64,000 nucleotides of DNA. It comes from an uncultured Peptoniphilaceae bacterium. GTDB lineage: Bacteria; Bacillota; Clostridia; Tissierellales; Peptoniphilaceae. Below the pieces are notes generated by a model. It was not told the origin of the DNA. It saw nothing but the letters and a program-made list of their open reading frames with translations, and made no database searches. Position 1 is the first letter of the stretch, and every line of letters starts with the position of its first letter. The translations under genes were made by a program, and so were the position numbers. The stretch spans positions 62,001 through 126,000 of the forward strand of contig CALTTP010000001.1 of assembly GCA_943912255.1 (NCBI GenBank), in the 5' to 3' direction. Positions 16,753 through 25,772 of the stretch are shown one piece after another.

Positions 16753-18279
16753 ATGCTAGAAGATAAATATAATTTTAAGAAGATTAACAAAAATCGAAGC
16801 GCTGGAGTACTACTTCACATATCTTCTCTACCTAATCCCTATGGCTTTGGTAGCTTAGGTGAAGAGGCCTTTGATTTTGTTAGAAAGTTGAAAAGAGCAG
16901 GGCAAAGCTGGTGGCAGGTCTTACCAATTGGACCTACGGGATTTGGAGACTCGCCCTATCAGTCCTTTTCTAGTTTTGCTGGAAATCCCTATATGATAAA
17001 CTTGGACTATTTAAAAGATAATGGGCTTTTACAAGAAGAAGATTTAAAGTTGGTTATGGAACAGTATGATAATGGCAAAGTGGACTATGGGAAATTGTAT
17101 GAAGAGCGATTTACAACTCTTCAAAAAGCATATGAGAATTTTGACATAAGTTCCTTAGACTTTGAATCCTTCTGTAGAGAAAATAGTTTTTGGTTAAATG
17201 ACTATGCCCTTTTTATGACCTTAAAGGATGAATTTGATAAGAAGCCTTGGCAAATGTGGGAAAGGGAATATAAATATAGAGATGAAAAGGTCTTGGAAGA
17301 CTTTGAAAAGAAAAATTTCCACAAGGTTAACTTTTATAGATTTTTACAATACGAATTCTTCAATCAATGGGATAGACTAAGGGACTTTGCCCATGAAAAT
17401 GGGATAAAATTAATTGGAGATCTGCCGATTTATGTGGCAGAAGACAGTTCTGACTGTTGGTCCAATCCTGAACTTTTCACTTTAAATGAGGACTTAAAAC
17501 CTATTTGGGTGGGAGGCTGTCCTCCTGATGGCTTTTCAGAAGATGGTCAACTTTGGGGCAATCCCTGCTATGACTGGAAAGCTCACGAAGAAACGGACTT
17601 TAAATGGTGGATTGAAAGGTTCAAGTGGCTCTTTTCCATCTTTGACTGTATAAGAATTGACCATTTTAGAGGTTTTGAATCCTATTGGAGAATCCCTGCT
17701 GAAGATGAGACTGCAAGAAATGGTTCATGGATAGACGGGCCAAAGATGAAATTATTTAAGGCCTTAAAGGATCAGTTAGGGGAACTCCCAATTATTGCTG
17801 AAGATTTAGGCTATATGACCAAGGAAGTCTATGAATTTAGAAAAGAGACTGGTTTTCCAGGAATGAAGATACTTTTATTTGCCTTTTTACCAGATGCTTC
17901 CTCAGACTATCTTCCTCACAATATAGAAAAGGATTATGTTGTCTATGGAGGAACGCATGACTCAGATACAATTGTAGGCTGGTCTTTGGAACATGACCCA
18001 AGGGAAGTGGAATTTGCTAAGAGTTATTTGAATTTAACCCAAGAGGAAGGCTTTAATTGGGGAATGATAAGAGGGGGAATGACCTCTGTAGCAGAGATGT
18101 CTATTTTTCAAATGCAAGATATTCTTGGATTGGACAATGATGCAAGGATGAACTATCCAGGAAAGGCTTCAGGAAACTGGACATGGCGTATGAAAGCAGA
18201 TGGATTTAATGATGATTTAGTGGAGAGATTGAGAAAATATACAGCGATGAGTGGTCGATTAAATAGAGACTCCAATTAA
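16753..18279 (+). CDS. malQ: 4-alpha-glucanotransferase (amylomaltase)
   Basis: A 508-residue GH77 enzyme that moves alpha-1,4-glucan segments between maltodextrins and releases glucose. Family marks are RSAGVLLHISSLPNPYG near the start, GDLPIYVAEDSSDCW, the nucleophile motif CIRIDHFRGFESYW, the acid/base motif IIAEDLGYMT and the stabiliser motif GTHDSDTIVGW. The length is standard for the short bacterial form. It ends the maltodextrin operon, so imported chains can be processed at once. No maltodextrin phosphorylase is present here, so phosphorolysis must be encoded elsewhere. Confidence 0.93.
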   Translation: MLEDKYNFKKINKNRSAGVLLHISSLPNPYGFGSLGEEAFDFVRKLKRAGQSWWQVLPIGPTGFGDSPYQSFSSFAGNPYMINLDYLKDNGLLQEEDLKLVMEQYDNGKVDYGKLYEERFTTLQKAYENFDISSLDFESFCRENSFWLNDYALFMTLKDEFDKKPWQMWEREYKYRDEKVLEDFEKKNFHKVNFYRFLQYEFFNQWDRLRDFAHENGIKLIGDLPIYVAEDSSDCWSNPELFTLNEDLKPIWVGGCPPDGFSEDGQLWGNPCYDWKAHEETDFKWWIERFKWLFSIFDCIRIDHFRGFESYWRIPAEDETARNGSWIDGPKMKLFKALKDQLGELPIIAEDLGYMTKEVYEFRKETGFPGMKILLFAFLPDASSDYLPHNIEKDYVVYGGTHDSDTIVGWSLEHDPREVEFAKSYLNLTQEEGFNWGMIRGGMTSVAEMSIFQMQDILGLDNDARMNYPGKASGNWTWRMKADGFNDDLVERLRKYTAMSGRLNRDSN

Positions 18280-18306
18280 ATAGGGTTTGGCTAGTTAAAA
18301 AGATAT

Positions 18307-18347
18307 AGCCCCAAAAGTTGAGTTTTTATAACTTTTGGGGCTGTTTT
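18307..18347 (+). terminator. Terminator of the maltodextrin operon
   Basis: A perfect 13-bp stem (18307-18319 with 18330-18342) with a 10-base loop, then GTTTTATA. It lies between malQ and the convergent ClC gene. Confidence 0.8.
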
Positions 18348-18386
18348 ATATGGATGATTCAACTAAATAAAATCTAAACCTTTAAA

Positions 18387-19652
18387 TTACTTGATTATAT
18401 TACTTGCTTTTAAGCTCTTTATAGTAGAGTTTTTTAAACTGTGGTATATTGGATCTGATTCAAAGAACTCTGCCACTACTAAACTACTTACAGATACTAT
18501 AACTAGGGGTAGAAGAGACATGGCTCCACCAGTCATTTCAAAGACCAATACTACAGCTAAAATGGGAGCTCTTACTACAGAAGCCAAGATTCCAGTCATT
18601 CCTAGAACATGAAAGGCTGGGGCTAGTTCTGGGAAATATGGATTTAATAAATAGGCAAAGATATTACCTGTCAAAGCTCCTAGAACTAGAATAGGTAAAA
18701 AAATTCCTCCTTGGGCTCCTGAACCATAGCAAAAACATGTGTATAGCATTTTTAAAACCAACATTAAAACAAGAATTCCTAGAGAAAAATCTTCCTTAGG
18801 TAAGTTTTCCACTAGACCATGGCCTCCACCTAAAAGTCTTGGGATAAATATAAAGACCAGTAGGGCAGCTATACTTGCCAAAATGGGTTTATATCGTTTT
18901 TTTATCTTGAGTTTATTGAAAAATTCTAAGTTAAGTAATAGGTTTTTGTTGAAAATAACACCGATTACTCCTGTAAATACTCCCAACAATAAAAATAGGA
19001 GCAAGGATTTTCCATTGAACTTAAATCTGGAAAGTTGAGAAAAAGAATTCTTGTAGCCAAAGACCTGTTTACTTATAAAATCTGCTGTTACACAGGCGAT
19101 TATCATAATCACCAAAAGTCTTTGAGTTATTCTCTTATACATCTCCTCTATTGCAAATAAAACCCCTGATAGAGGAGCGTTAAAGGCGGCGGCGATTCCT
19201 GCTCCAGCTCCGGCGGCAACAAAGATTTTAGTTTCTGTATCCTTCTTTGTTTTATTGGATATCAACTTACCACAAGATCCACCTAGCTGAATACAAGGTC
19301 CTTCCATTCCCAAGGAAAATCCTAGAAAGGAACCTAGGGAACCTCCAATAAACTTGGATAGGATTACTTTAATGGGATTCATACTTACTTTTGATTCTAT
19401 TTCCAATTGTATTTGAGGTATGCCACTTCCTGAGGAAAGAGGTTCATATTCCAACAGTCTTCCAATTATATAACCTATTAAAATTGCCACAATAAGAAAA
19501 CCTAAGTATGTACTCCAAGTATCTTTTTTGAAAATATTTGCTCTCAAATTCCCTAAAAAGGTTAGGGAATATCGGTAGGCTACACAGACCAACCCAGCAA
19601 GCACTCCTATTAACAGGCCATAAAATCCTGTTATAATCGCTTTTTTCTTCAT
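18387..19652 (-). CDS. ClC-family chloride transporter
   Basis: A 421-residue membrane protein of the ClC fold with about 10 or more helices. Anion-site motifs are GSGIPQ (residues 75-80), GMEGP (115-119, gating Glu117) and GGIFLPILVLG in the second half. The segment NAPLSGVLFAIEEM carries the internal proton-pathway Glu (Glu170), so an H+/Cl- antiporter is more likely than a channel. The GSGIP motif, rather than the GN-type selectivity loop, argues against the fluoride-exporting branch. It lacks C-terminal CBS domains. Possible roles are acid resistance or anion balance. Confidence 0.88.
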   Translation of the reverse strand: MKKKAIITGFYGLLIGVLAGLVCVAYRYSLTFLGNLRANIFKKDTWSTYLGFLIVAILIGYIIGRLLEYEPLSSGSGIPQIQLEIESKVSMNPIKVILSKFIGGSLGSFLGFSLGMEGPCIQLGGSCGKLISNKTKKDTETKIFVAAGAGAGIAAAFNAPLSGVLFAIEEMYKRITQRLLVIMIIACVTADFISKQVFGYKNSFSQLSRFKFNGKSLLLFLLLGVFTGVIGVIFNKNLLLNLEFFNKLKIKKRYKPILASIAALLVFIFIPRLLGGGHGLVENLPKEDFSLGILVLMLVLKMLYTCFCYGSGAQGGIFLPILVLGALTGNIFAYLLNPYFPELAPAFHVLGMTGILASVVRAPILAVVLVFEMTGGAMSLLPLVIVSVSSLVVAEFFESDPIYHSLKNSTIKSLKASNIIK

Positions 19653-19770
19653 AATATCACCTATTATAATTTTAAACCAAAATCTTCAAATATTAAAGTC
19701 TCATTAAAAAATAAAGGTATGATGATATATTTAAAGGGTATGTATAGTGGGAAAGGGTGAAGTGACATAG

Positions 19771-20067
19771 ATGAAATTTAGAAATAAATATTGTAAGAAA
19801 GCTAAAAACACCTACCCATTACTAGTAAAATGCACTAAATGCAAAAACGACCTATTTCTTTATCAAAAGGGTGGAAAGGGCAATTTGATAAAGATGAAAG
19901 TGGATAAAATAATATCTTCTCAAAGCAATATAAGAGAACTACCAAGTAGAATTAACTGTCCTTACTGTAATGCTCCAATTGCAAACCTTGCCCAATATAA
20001 GGGAGAGAACTATTATTGGATAATAAGGGGAAGGGTTATGGTTAGAAAAATAGATAAAAAGATTTGA
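19771..20067 (+). CDS. Small zinc-ribbon protein
   Basis: A 98-residue protein I cannot place in a named family. Two cysteine pairs, VKCTKCKND and INCPYCNAPI, about 45 residues apart, should form a zinc ribbon. The rest is basic and ends with RGRVMVRKIDKK. It has no membrane segment or signal. The ribosome binding site is weak. It is followed 14 bases later by D-serine dehydratase, so the two are probably cotranscribed, although no functional link is evident. Confidence 0.6.
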   Translation: MKFRNKYCKKAKNTYPLLVKCTKCKNDLFLYQKGGKGNLIKMKVDKIISSQSNIRELPSRINCPYCNAPIANLAQYKGENYYWIIRGRVMVRKIDKKI

Positions 20068-20081
20068 ATTAAGGAGGAGCC

Positions 20082-21383
20082 ATGGACTATTTAAATAGAT
20101 TAAAAAACCAGGAGGAGTTCTTTTGGGAAAATAAGTTAAAGAAAAGTGCTGAATTTATTGAAGAGGATTTAAAAGGGGAAATAGACTTTTCTTTGGTCCT
20201 TGATGCCCAAAAAAGACTTGAGAGATTTGCACCCTTTATCATGAAAGAATTTCCAGAGACGAAGATAACCAAGGGAATTATTGAATCACCCTTGACTAAA
20301 ATTACAAATATGAAAAATCGACTTAGGGAAAAATACAATAGCTCAATTTCAGGACAGTTATATCTTAAAGAAGATAATAAGCTAGCAGTTGCCGGGTCTA
20401 TAAAAGCCCGGGGAGGAATATATGAGGTCTTAAAATATACAGAAGACCTTCTAATTGAAAATAAACTTTTAAAGAAAGATATGAACTATGAATGTATTTA
20501 TTCTGATACCATTAAAAAGTTTTTATCCCAATACACCATTCAAGTTGGTTCAACGGGAAATCTAGGCCTTAGTATAGGAATTATGTCTGCAGTTATGGGC
20601 TATAAGGTCATTGTTCACATGTCCAGGGATGCAGTAAATTGGAAGAAAGAGCTTTTAAGACAATATGGTGTTTTAGTCGTTGAATATGAAGGGGATTATG
20701 GTAAAGCAGTGGAAAAAGGTAGACAATTATCTAATGAAAATCCCTTCTCCTACTTTGTAGATGATGAAAATTCGAAAAATCTCTTTTATGGATATGCCGT
20801 TGCTGCATTAAGACTAGAAGAACAATTAAAAGAAAGGAAAATTCAAGTAAATTCTAAAAATCAACTTTTCATATATATTCCCTGTGGAGTAGGAGGAGCC
20901 CCAGGGGGAGTAGCCTATGGATTAAAAAAGGTGTTTAAAGACCATGTTCATATATTCTTTGTAGAACCTACCCCTTCTCCATGTATGTTAGTGGGTATGT
21001 CAACGGGAAAGCATAGTAAAATATCTGTTCAGGACATAGGACTAAGTGGGGTTACCTTAGCCGATGGTTTAGCAGTAGGGCGACCTTCAGGTTTTGTAGG
21101 TAAAATTATGGAGGGCATTTTATCTGGGATATTTACAATTGAAGATAGATATCTCTTTGAATATATGAGGGATTTGATTGAAACTGAAGAAATTTTCATA
21201 GAACCATCAGCCGCTTCTTCATTTCAAGGAGTTGGTAGGCTTTATGATTCAAAAAAATTCCAAGACTATATAAATAGGGAAGGAATAAATAAAGATAATA
21301 TCACCCATATACTTTGGTCCACTGGTGGATCTTTGGTTCCAGAAGAATTAAGAAAGGAATATATTCACAAATTTTTAGAATAG
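20082..21383 (+). CDS. dsdA: D-serine dehydratase (D-serine ammonia-lyase)
   Basis: A 433-residue fold type II PLP enzyme that converts D-serine to pyruvate and ammonia. The PLP lysine lies in AGSIKARGGIYEVLK, the phosphate-binding turn is VGSTGNLGLSIG, and the second glycine loop is IPCGVGGAPGGVAYG. Size and motif order match DsdA of enteric bacteria rather than the zinc-dependent eukaryotic type. It may detoxify D-serine or feed serine fermentation. AAGGAGG precedes the ATG. No DsdC regulator or D-serine permease is adjacent. Confidence 0.9.
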   Translation: MDYLNRLKNQEEFFWENKLKKSAEFIEEDLKGEIDFSLVLDAQKRLERFAPFIMKEFPETKITKGIIESPLTKITNMKNRLREKYNSSISGQLYLKEDNKLAVAGSIKARGGIYEVLKYTEDLLIENKLLKKDMNYECIYSDTIKKFLSQYTIQVGSTGNLGLSIGIMSAVMGYKVIVHMSRDAVNWKKELLRQYGVLVVEYEGDYGKAVEKGRQLSNENPFSYFVDDENSKNLFYGYAVAALRLEEQLKERKIQVNSKNQLFIYIPCGVGGAPGGVAYGLKKVFKDHVHIFFVEPTPSPCMLVGMSTGKHSKISVQDIGLSGVTLADGLAVGRPSGFVGKIMEGILSGIFTIEDRYLFEYMRDLIETEEIFIEPSAASSFQGVGRLYDSKKFQDYINREGINKDNITHILWSTGGSLVPEELRKEYIHKFLE

Positions 21384-21438
21384 CTTTAAAATCGGTTTAA
21401 AGTAATAAATAAAAAGATGATAAATCATGACAAAACAC

Positions 21439-21467
21439 TTTACAACGATACTGCTTTGATGTATAAT
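21439..21467 (+). promoter_or_regulatory. Promoter in the dsdA-MATE gap
   Basis: TTTACA (21439-21444), a 17-base spacer and TATAAT (21462-21467). The predicted start near 21474 lies upstream of a complete terminator (21521-21555) and 137 bases before the MATE ATG. Confidence 0.7.
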
Positions 21468-21473
21468 AAGGGT

Positions 21474-21560
21474 ACCATCTTAAGATTTCTTCTATTCATA
21501 TTTCTCTTTAATATAAGAGAGCAAAAAAGCTAGGGCATGTACCTAGCTTTTTTGCAGTTT
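21474..21560 (+). ncRNA. Candidate attenuated leader or small RNA before a MATE gene
   Basis: The transcript from the promoter at 21439 would run about 85 nt, through a pyrimidine-rich single strand and a small hairpin (21503-21508 with 21515-21520), into a 14-bp terminator. No reading frame with a ribosome binding site lies inside it. Either it is an independent small RNA, or it is a leader whose terminator controls the MATE gene at 21611. It matches no riboswitch class I recognise. Confidence 0.4.
21521..21556 (+). terminator. Strong hairpin terminator upstream of the MATE gene
   Basis: A perfect 14-bp stem (21521-21534 with 21542-21555) with a 7-base loop; the 3' arm itself holds the six-T run. 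It lies between the promoter at 21439 and the MATE gene, so readthrough would be needed for expression unless another promoter exists. Confidence 0.75.
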
Positions 21561-21610
21561 TCCTATTTATTTTCCCATTTATATGGTAAGATTAGTTGAA
21601 GGAGAAAATT

Positions 21611-22927
21611 ATGAAGAGATTTTTTAAATTTACTATTCCCTCGATTCTCTCCATGTGGGTTTTTGCTCTCTATACAATGGTAGATGGATATTTCGTTTCA
21701 AATTACGTTGGAGAAATTGAATTTTCCGCAGTTAATATATCCATGCCCATTATCACTGTATTTTTTGCAGTGGGCATACTCTTTAGTATAGGGACCCAGG
21801 CCACGGTAGGCATGAATCTGGGTAAGGGAAATATAGATAGAGCTAATTGCATCTTCTCAACGGCGGTTATAAGCCTTATAAGTCTAGGACTATTATTTTC
21901 GGGAATACTTTTTATCTTTTTAAATAAAGTTGTCCTACTCTTAGGTGTAAGTCATGGAACAATAGATTTTGTAAAGGAATATTTAAGAACTATCATACCC
22001 TTCGGGGTGTTTTTTATGCTTAGTTATCAATTGGAAGTGCTTGTTAAGGTGGATGGTTCACCGCATATTTCAGCGTTGTCCGTTGGACTTGCAGCATTGA
22101 CTAATATATGTCTTGACTATTTATTTATTGTAGTGTTTAAAATGGAAATATTTGGAGCGGCTTTGGCAACGGGGCTTGCTCAAACAGTGAGTACAACTGC
22201 TTTTTTAATACATTTTTTAAAAAAGACCGGTAGATTGAGATTTGTTAGAAAATTCGATTTTTCCATTTTAAAAACCACAATTCCCCTAGGAATAGGGGAT
22301 GCTCTTTCGGAGATAGCCTTGGGCTTTACAGTTTTTTTATTTAACACCAATTTACTTAAAGTATATGGCCAGGAGGCTTTAATAGCCTATACGGTCATTT
22401 CCTATATTTCTGTCTTTATTTCTGTTACCATGACTGGAGTAGCTCAAGGTTTAGCTCCGCTTTTTTCCTACGACTATGGCCAGAGGGACTTCAAAAGAAT
22501 TAAAGCCTTTGTAAAAAGGGGAGTCTTGGCTATTTTAGCCATAAGTGCATTTTTCATAGTAGTTGCATATTTCTTTTCAGAACCTATAGTAAATCTGTTT
22601 CTTGATGAAGGATCAAGTATCTTAAAAGATACCACAAGGGCTCTGTCAAGGTATGCATGGGCCTATCCTTTTGTAGGATTAAATGGACTTATGATAACTT
22701 TTTTTGCCAGCTTAGGAAAGGGGAGAATGGCGACGATTCTTTCATTGTTGAGAACGCCAATTGCCATAAGCATTGCAATGTTCATTGTTAGAAAGTGGAT
22801 GCCAAATTTTATGATATGGTATGTACTTGCCTTTGCAGAAGCTATGGTATTTCCTGTAGGCCTATACTTTTTGATTAAATATATTGTGCTACCATTAAGA
22901 TATAGAACAAAAAAGACCCCAAGCTAG
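21611..22927 (+). CDS. MATE-family efflux transporter (second copy)
   Basis: A 438-residue transporter with about 12 membrane helices and the MATE duplication: KFTIPSILSMWVFALYTMVDGYF in the first half and a matching segment around TTIPLGIGDALSEIALG in the second. It is not a recent copy of the MATE protein at 8932, since the sequences differ clearly. Substrates are unknown. ATG 21611 is chosen because AAGGAG (21599-21604) precedes it; an upstream in-frame TTG overlaps that site. Expression may be set by the terminator-containing leader upstream. Confidence 0.87.
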   Translation: MKRFFKFTIPSILSMWVFALYTMVDGYFVSNYVGEIEFSAVNISMPIITVFFAVGILFSIGTQATVGMNLGKGNIDRANCIFSTAVISLISLGLLFSGILFIFLNKVVLLLGVSHGTIDFVKEYLRTIIPFGVFFMLSYQLEVLVKVDGSPHISALSVGLAALTNICLDYLFIVVFKMEIFGAALATGLAQTVSTTAFLIHFLKKTGRLRFVRKFDFSILKTTIPLGIGDALSEIALGFTVFLFNTNLLKVYGQEALIAYTVISYISVFISVTMTGVAQGLAPLFSYDYGQRDFKRIKAFVKRGVLAILAISAFFIVVAYFFSEPIVNLFLDEGSSILKDTTRALSRYAWAYPFVGLNGLMITFFASLGKGRMATILSLLRTPIAISIAMFIVRKWMPNFMIWYVLAFAEAMVFPVGLYFLIKYIVLPLRYRTKKTPS

Positions 22928-22935
22928 GGGTCTTT
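22912..22935 (-). terminator. Terminator for tyrS, overlapping the end of the MATE gene
   Basis: A 9-bp stem (22912-22920 with 22927-22935) with a 6-base loop. On the minus strand it runs into TTTTTTG, so it mainly serves tyrS. The MATE stop codon (22925-22927) lies within the hairpin. Confidence 0.75.
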
Positions 22936-22956
22936 ATCTCTGTCTAAAATATTGAA

Positions 22957-24204
22957 TTAGTTTAACTTTATTCTATGAAAGACTTTCTTTCCCTTTTGAA
23001 TGATGATTTCTTCGTTTTTAAAATCTTCCAAAGTTACTTCCTTTTTAAAATCTTCCACAGTAGAGCTATTTAATTTGATTCCCTTTTGTTGAACCAGTCT
23101 TCTAGCTTCACCATTGGACTTTGTCAACTCCAATTGGGTTAAAAGATTTAATATACCTAAACCATTTTTGAATTCTTCTTTTTTCATTGTTGTGGTAGGC
23201 ATATTTTCATCAACGGCATTGTTTGAAAACAGGGATCTTGAAGTTTCAAGGGCCTTTTTAGCTTTTTCCTCACCATGAACCAACTTGGTTATTTCAAAGG
23301 CTAAAATCTCCTTTGCTTCATTTATCTTGGAGCCTTCTAAACTTCCAAGTCTCTTACACTCTTCTGTTGGAAGGAAGGTAAGCATCAATAAGAATTTTTC
23401 CACGTCTAAATCATCTACATTTCTCATGTATTGGAATAATTCATAAGGACTGGTCTTCTTTTCATCTAACCAAACGGCACCTTTTTGGGATTTACCCATT
23501 TTTACACCTTGTGCAGTGGTTAAAAGCTTAAAGGTCATGGCATATACCTTGTCCTGTTCAAGTTTTCTTACTAAGTCGTAACCTCCCAAGATATTAGACC
23601 ATTGGTCAGAACCTCCCATTTGCAGCTTAACACCATAATCCCTATATAATTTTAAATAGTCATAGGACTGCATTAGCATATAGGAAAATTCGAAGAAGGT
23701 TAGACCATCTTGCATTCTATTTTTATAAGCGTCTAGAGTAAGCATATGGTTAACATTGAAGTGAACACCAATTTCTCTCATAAAATCAAGGAAGTTTAAG
23801 TTCAGTAACCAGTCTGCATTGTTGGCGATAATAGCCTTGTTATTATCAAAGTCGATAAACCTCTTAAACTGATTGTAGAAACAATCGGCATTATGTTTTA
23901 TCTTTTCTTTAGTCATAATAGTTCTCATATCCGATCTTCCTGATGGGTCACCGATCATTGTGGTTCCACCACCCAGTAGGGCAACAGGAACGTGGCCATG
24001 TCTTTGCATTCTCATCATTACCATAATTTGAATGAAATGTCCTATGGTCAAAGAGTCGGCAGTGGCATCAAAACCAATGTAAAATTTAACGGATTCCTTA
24101 CCTAGTAATTCCCTTAATTCCTCTTCATAAGTGGCTTGTTCAAAATAGCCTCTTTCAACCAATTCATCAAATACATTGTCATGTTCTAGTTTGTAATCAA
24201 TCAT
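22957..24204 (-). CDS. tyrS: Tyrosyl-tRNA synthetase
   Basis: A 415-residue class I synthetase that charges tRNA-Tyr. The HIGH-type motif is DSLTIGHF (about residue 51), the KMSKS-type motif is VKMGKSQKGAVW, and the C-terminal 70 residues form an S4 RNA-binding domain (GEARRLVQQKGIKLN). ATG 24204 follows GGAGGT at the right spacing; the frame stays open upstream into the T-box leader but that part is not coding. Expression should be controlled by uncharged tRNA-Tyr through the leader at 24217-24396. It lies close to the aromatic amino acid operon. Confidence 0.95.
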   Translation of the reverse strand: MIDYKLEHDNVFDELVERGYFEQATYEEELRELLGKESVKFYIGFDATADSLTIGHFIQIMVMMRMQRHGHVPVALLGGGTTMIGDPSGRSDMRTIMTKEKIKHNADCFYNQFKRFIDFDNNKAIIANNADWLLNLNFLDFMREIGVHFNVNHMLTLDAYKNRMQDGLTFFEFSYMLMQSYDYLKLYRDYGVKLQMGGSDQWSNILGGYDLVRKLEQDKVYAMTFKLLTTAQGVKMGKSQKGAVWLDEKKTSPYELFQYMRNVDDLDVEKFLLMLTFLPTEECKRLGSLEGSKINEAKEILAFEITKLVHGEEKAKKALETSRSLFSNNAVDENMPTTTMKKEEFKNGLGILNLLTQLELTKSNGEARRLVQQKGIKLNSSTVEDFKKEVTLEDFKNEEIIIQKGKKVFHRIKLN

Positions 24205-24216
24205 ATTTACCTCCAA

Positions 24217-24390
24217 ATAAAAAAATCTTCCAACTGAAAGGACGCTAAACCGTGGTACCACCTTTCTTCACTGGAAGTCTTATTGTAATATAGGCAATTA
24301 CAAGCCTTGGACAAAGTCTGTTGTAATTCCCTTAAGAACGTTACTAATTAAGGTACTGGTCAAACTATAAGTCCTTATTCGATTAACGGT
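24217..24390 (-). promoter_or_regulatory. T-box leader of tyrS (tRNA-Tyr sensing)
   Basis: On the minus strand the leader carries the T-box core AGGTGGTACCACGG (24263-24250), which pairs with the tRNA acceptor end. It is followed by a short terminator stem and a T run at about 24225-24217. A UAC triplet at 24355-24353 in a loop context near the 5' end fits a tyrosine specifier codon. An extended -10, TGATATAAT, sits just upstream (TATAAT at 24396-24391). Uncharged tRNA-Tyr should favour the antiterminator and raise tyrS expression. Confidence 0.85.
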
Positions 24391-24411
24391 ATTATATCAT
24401 ATATGAAATCA

Positions 24412-24445
24412 AAATAAAAGGAAGGGATTTTCCTTCCTTTTATTT
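24412..24445 (-). terminator. Terminator after the PatB/MalY gene
   Basis: A perfect 14-bp stem (24412-24425 with 24432-24445) with a GATTTT loop, A/T-rich at its base so that both strands end in T-rich runs. It overlaps the last codon of the aminotransferase gene and insulates it from the tyrS leader. Confidence 0.8.
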
Positions 24446-25619
24446 AAAGTTCTTCTATAGCCTTTTCCAGTCTTTTCAGATGTTCCCTTAACACCTCAGT
24501 GGGCAAAGCTATATTAAATCTTTCATATCCAATTCCCTCTTGGCCAAAGTTTTCTCCTGGACTGGTGAATATCCTTGCCTTTTCGTACAAGAATTTGTGT
24601 AAATCCTCTTGGGTCATACCTAGAGAATTGAAGTTTACCCAAAATATATAGGTTCCTTCTGGTGTGGCGTAGGGTAGGTTCAATTTTGTAAAAAATTCTT
24701 CACATAATTTAAAGTTTTGGTCTAGGACTTGCAACAATTCTTCAAGCCATTCTTCACCATCGGTATAGGCGATTTCACAAGCCTTATATCCAAGGATATT
24801 TATAGAAGTAGATCTCATCTTAACAAGTTCTTCCTTCATACCCTTTCTCAGTTCCTCGTTGGAAACAATGGTGTTAGAATTGTAAAGACCTGCTATATTA
24901 AAGGACTTGGAAGGAGCAGTACAGGTTATGGTGATATCCCTTATTTTATCTGATAGATTTGCCAATATATGATGCTCATTTCCTGGTCTTATTAAGTCCA
25001 TCCATATTTCATCAGAAATGATCTTCACATTGTTTTCCAGGCAGATATTTCCAATTTTTAAAAGCTCATCCTTAGTCCAAACTCTACCTATTGGATTATG
25101 AGGGGAGCAGAATAAAAGTACCTTATTATTAGGCTCTTTTGCGGATTTTTCAAAGGCTTCAAAGTCAATTTCATACCTTTCATCGTTGTTTATAAGAGGG
25201 ATATTGACTTCTTTGAAATTATTGGTCTTAATAGCCCCAACCATAGGTGGATAGATAGGCTTAAATACCATTATCCCGTCTCCTTCTTCACATAGGGAAC
25301 GTAAAGCGGCAGTAAAGGCATTAACTACACCAGGACTTTGGACAACCCAGTCCGACTCTATTTTAAAGTCATGTCTTTTTAAAAACCACTTCTTGACTAT
25401 TTCAAGATAGGATTTGTAGGGGATAGTATATCCAAGTACAGCATTATCTAAAAAATCCTTTAGACCTTCAACAATGGCAGGAGGAGTTTTAAACTCCATA
25501 TCTGCAACGGATAGAGGTACGATATCTTCCTCTACTTTGTCACAACATTGATACATATATTCCCATTTTGCGGAACCTTTATCTTTTCGTGAAATTCTAG
25601 TTTTAAAATCGTAAGTCAT
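24444..25619 (-). CDS. PatB/MalY-family PLP enzyme (cystathionine beta-lyase type)
   Basis: A 391-residue fold type I PLP enzyme. The N-terminal pattern KGSAKWEYM...IVPLSVADMEFKTP is diagnostic for the PatB/MalY C-S lyases. PLP sits on Lys238 in CTAPSKSFNIAGL, and CSPHNPIGRVW and ISDEIWMDL are further cofactor contacts. Family members cleave cystathionine or cysteine conjugates to pyruvate, ammonia and a thiol; some also act as aminotransferases. E. coli MalY also represses mal genes, but nothing here supports that role. It is divergent from the aromatic operon and separated from it by about 150 bases. Confidence 0.85.
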   Translation of the reverse strand: MTYDFKTRISRKDKGSAKWEYMYQCCDKVEEDIVPLSVADMEFKTPPAIVEGLKDFLDNAVLGYTIPYKSYLEIVKKWFLKRHDFKIESDWVVQSPGVVNAFTAALRSLCEEGDGIMVFKPIYPPMVGAIKTNNFKEVNIPLINNDERYEIDFEAFEKSAKEPNNKVLLFCSPHNPIGRVWTKDELLKIGNICLENNVKIISDEIWMDLIRPGNEHHILANLSDKIRDITITCTAPSKSFNIAGLYNSNTIVSNEELRKGMKEELVKMRSTSINILGYKACEIAYTDGEEWLEELLQVLDQNFKLCEEFFTKLNLPYATPEGTYIFWVNFNSLGMTQEDLHKFLYEKARIFTSPGENFGQEGIGYERFNIALPTEVLREHLKRLEKAIEEL

Positions 25620-25772
25620 ATTTCCTCCAAATTAGTTTTATTGATTATATTTTACCATAAGACCAATAAAAGATTAAAAACATCAATAAAAATTCAGTAT
25701 AATTTCTTAAAAGTCATCTTAGATGATAGAATAGAGTTAAGGATTATAGTGAAAAAAATAAAGGATTAAGGT

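Noticed and set aside
21466..21480. GGGTACC read as a T-box core before the MATE gene
   Set aside because: The conserved GGTGGTACC context is lacking and there is no stem I or specifier region.
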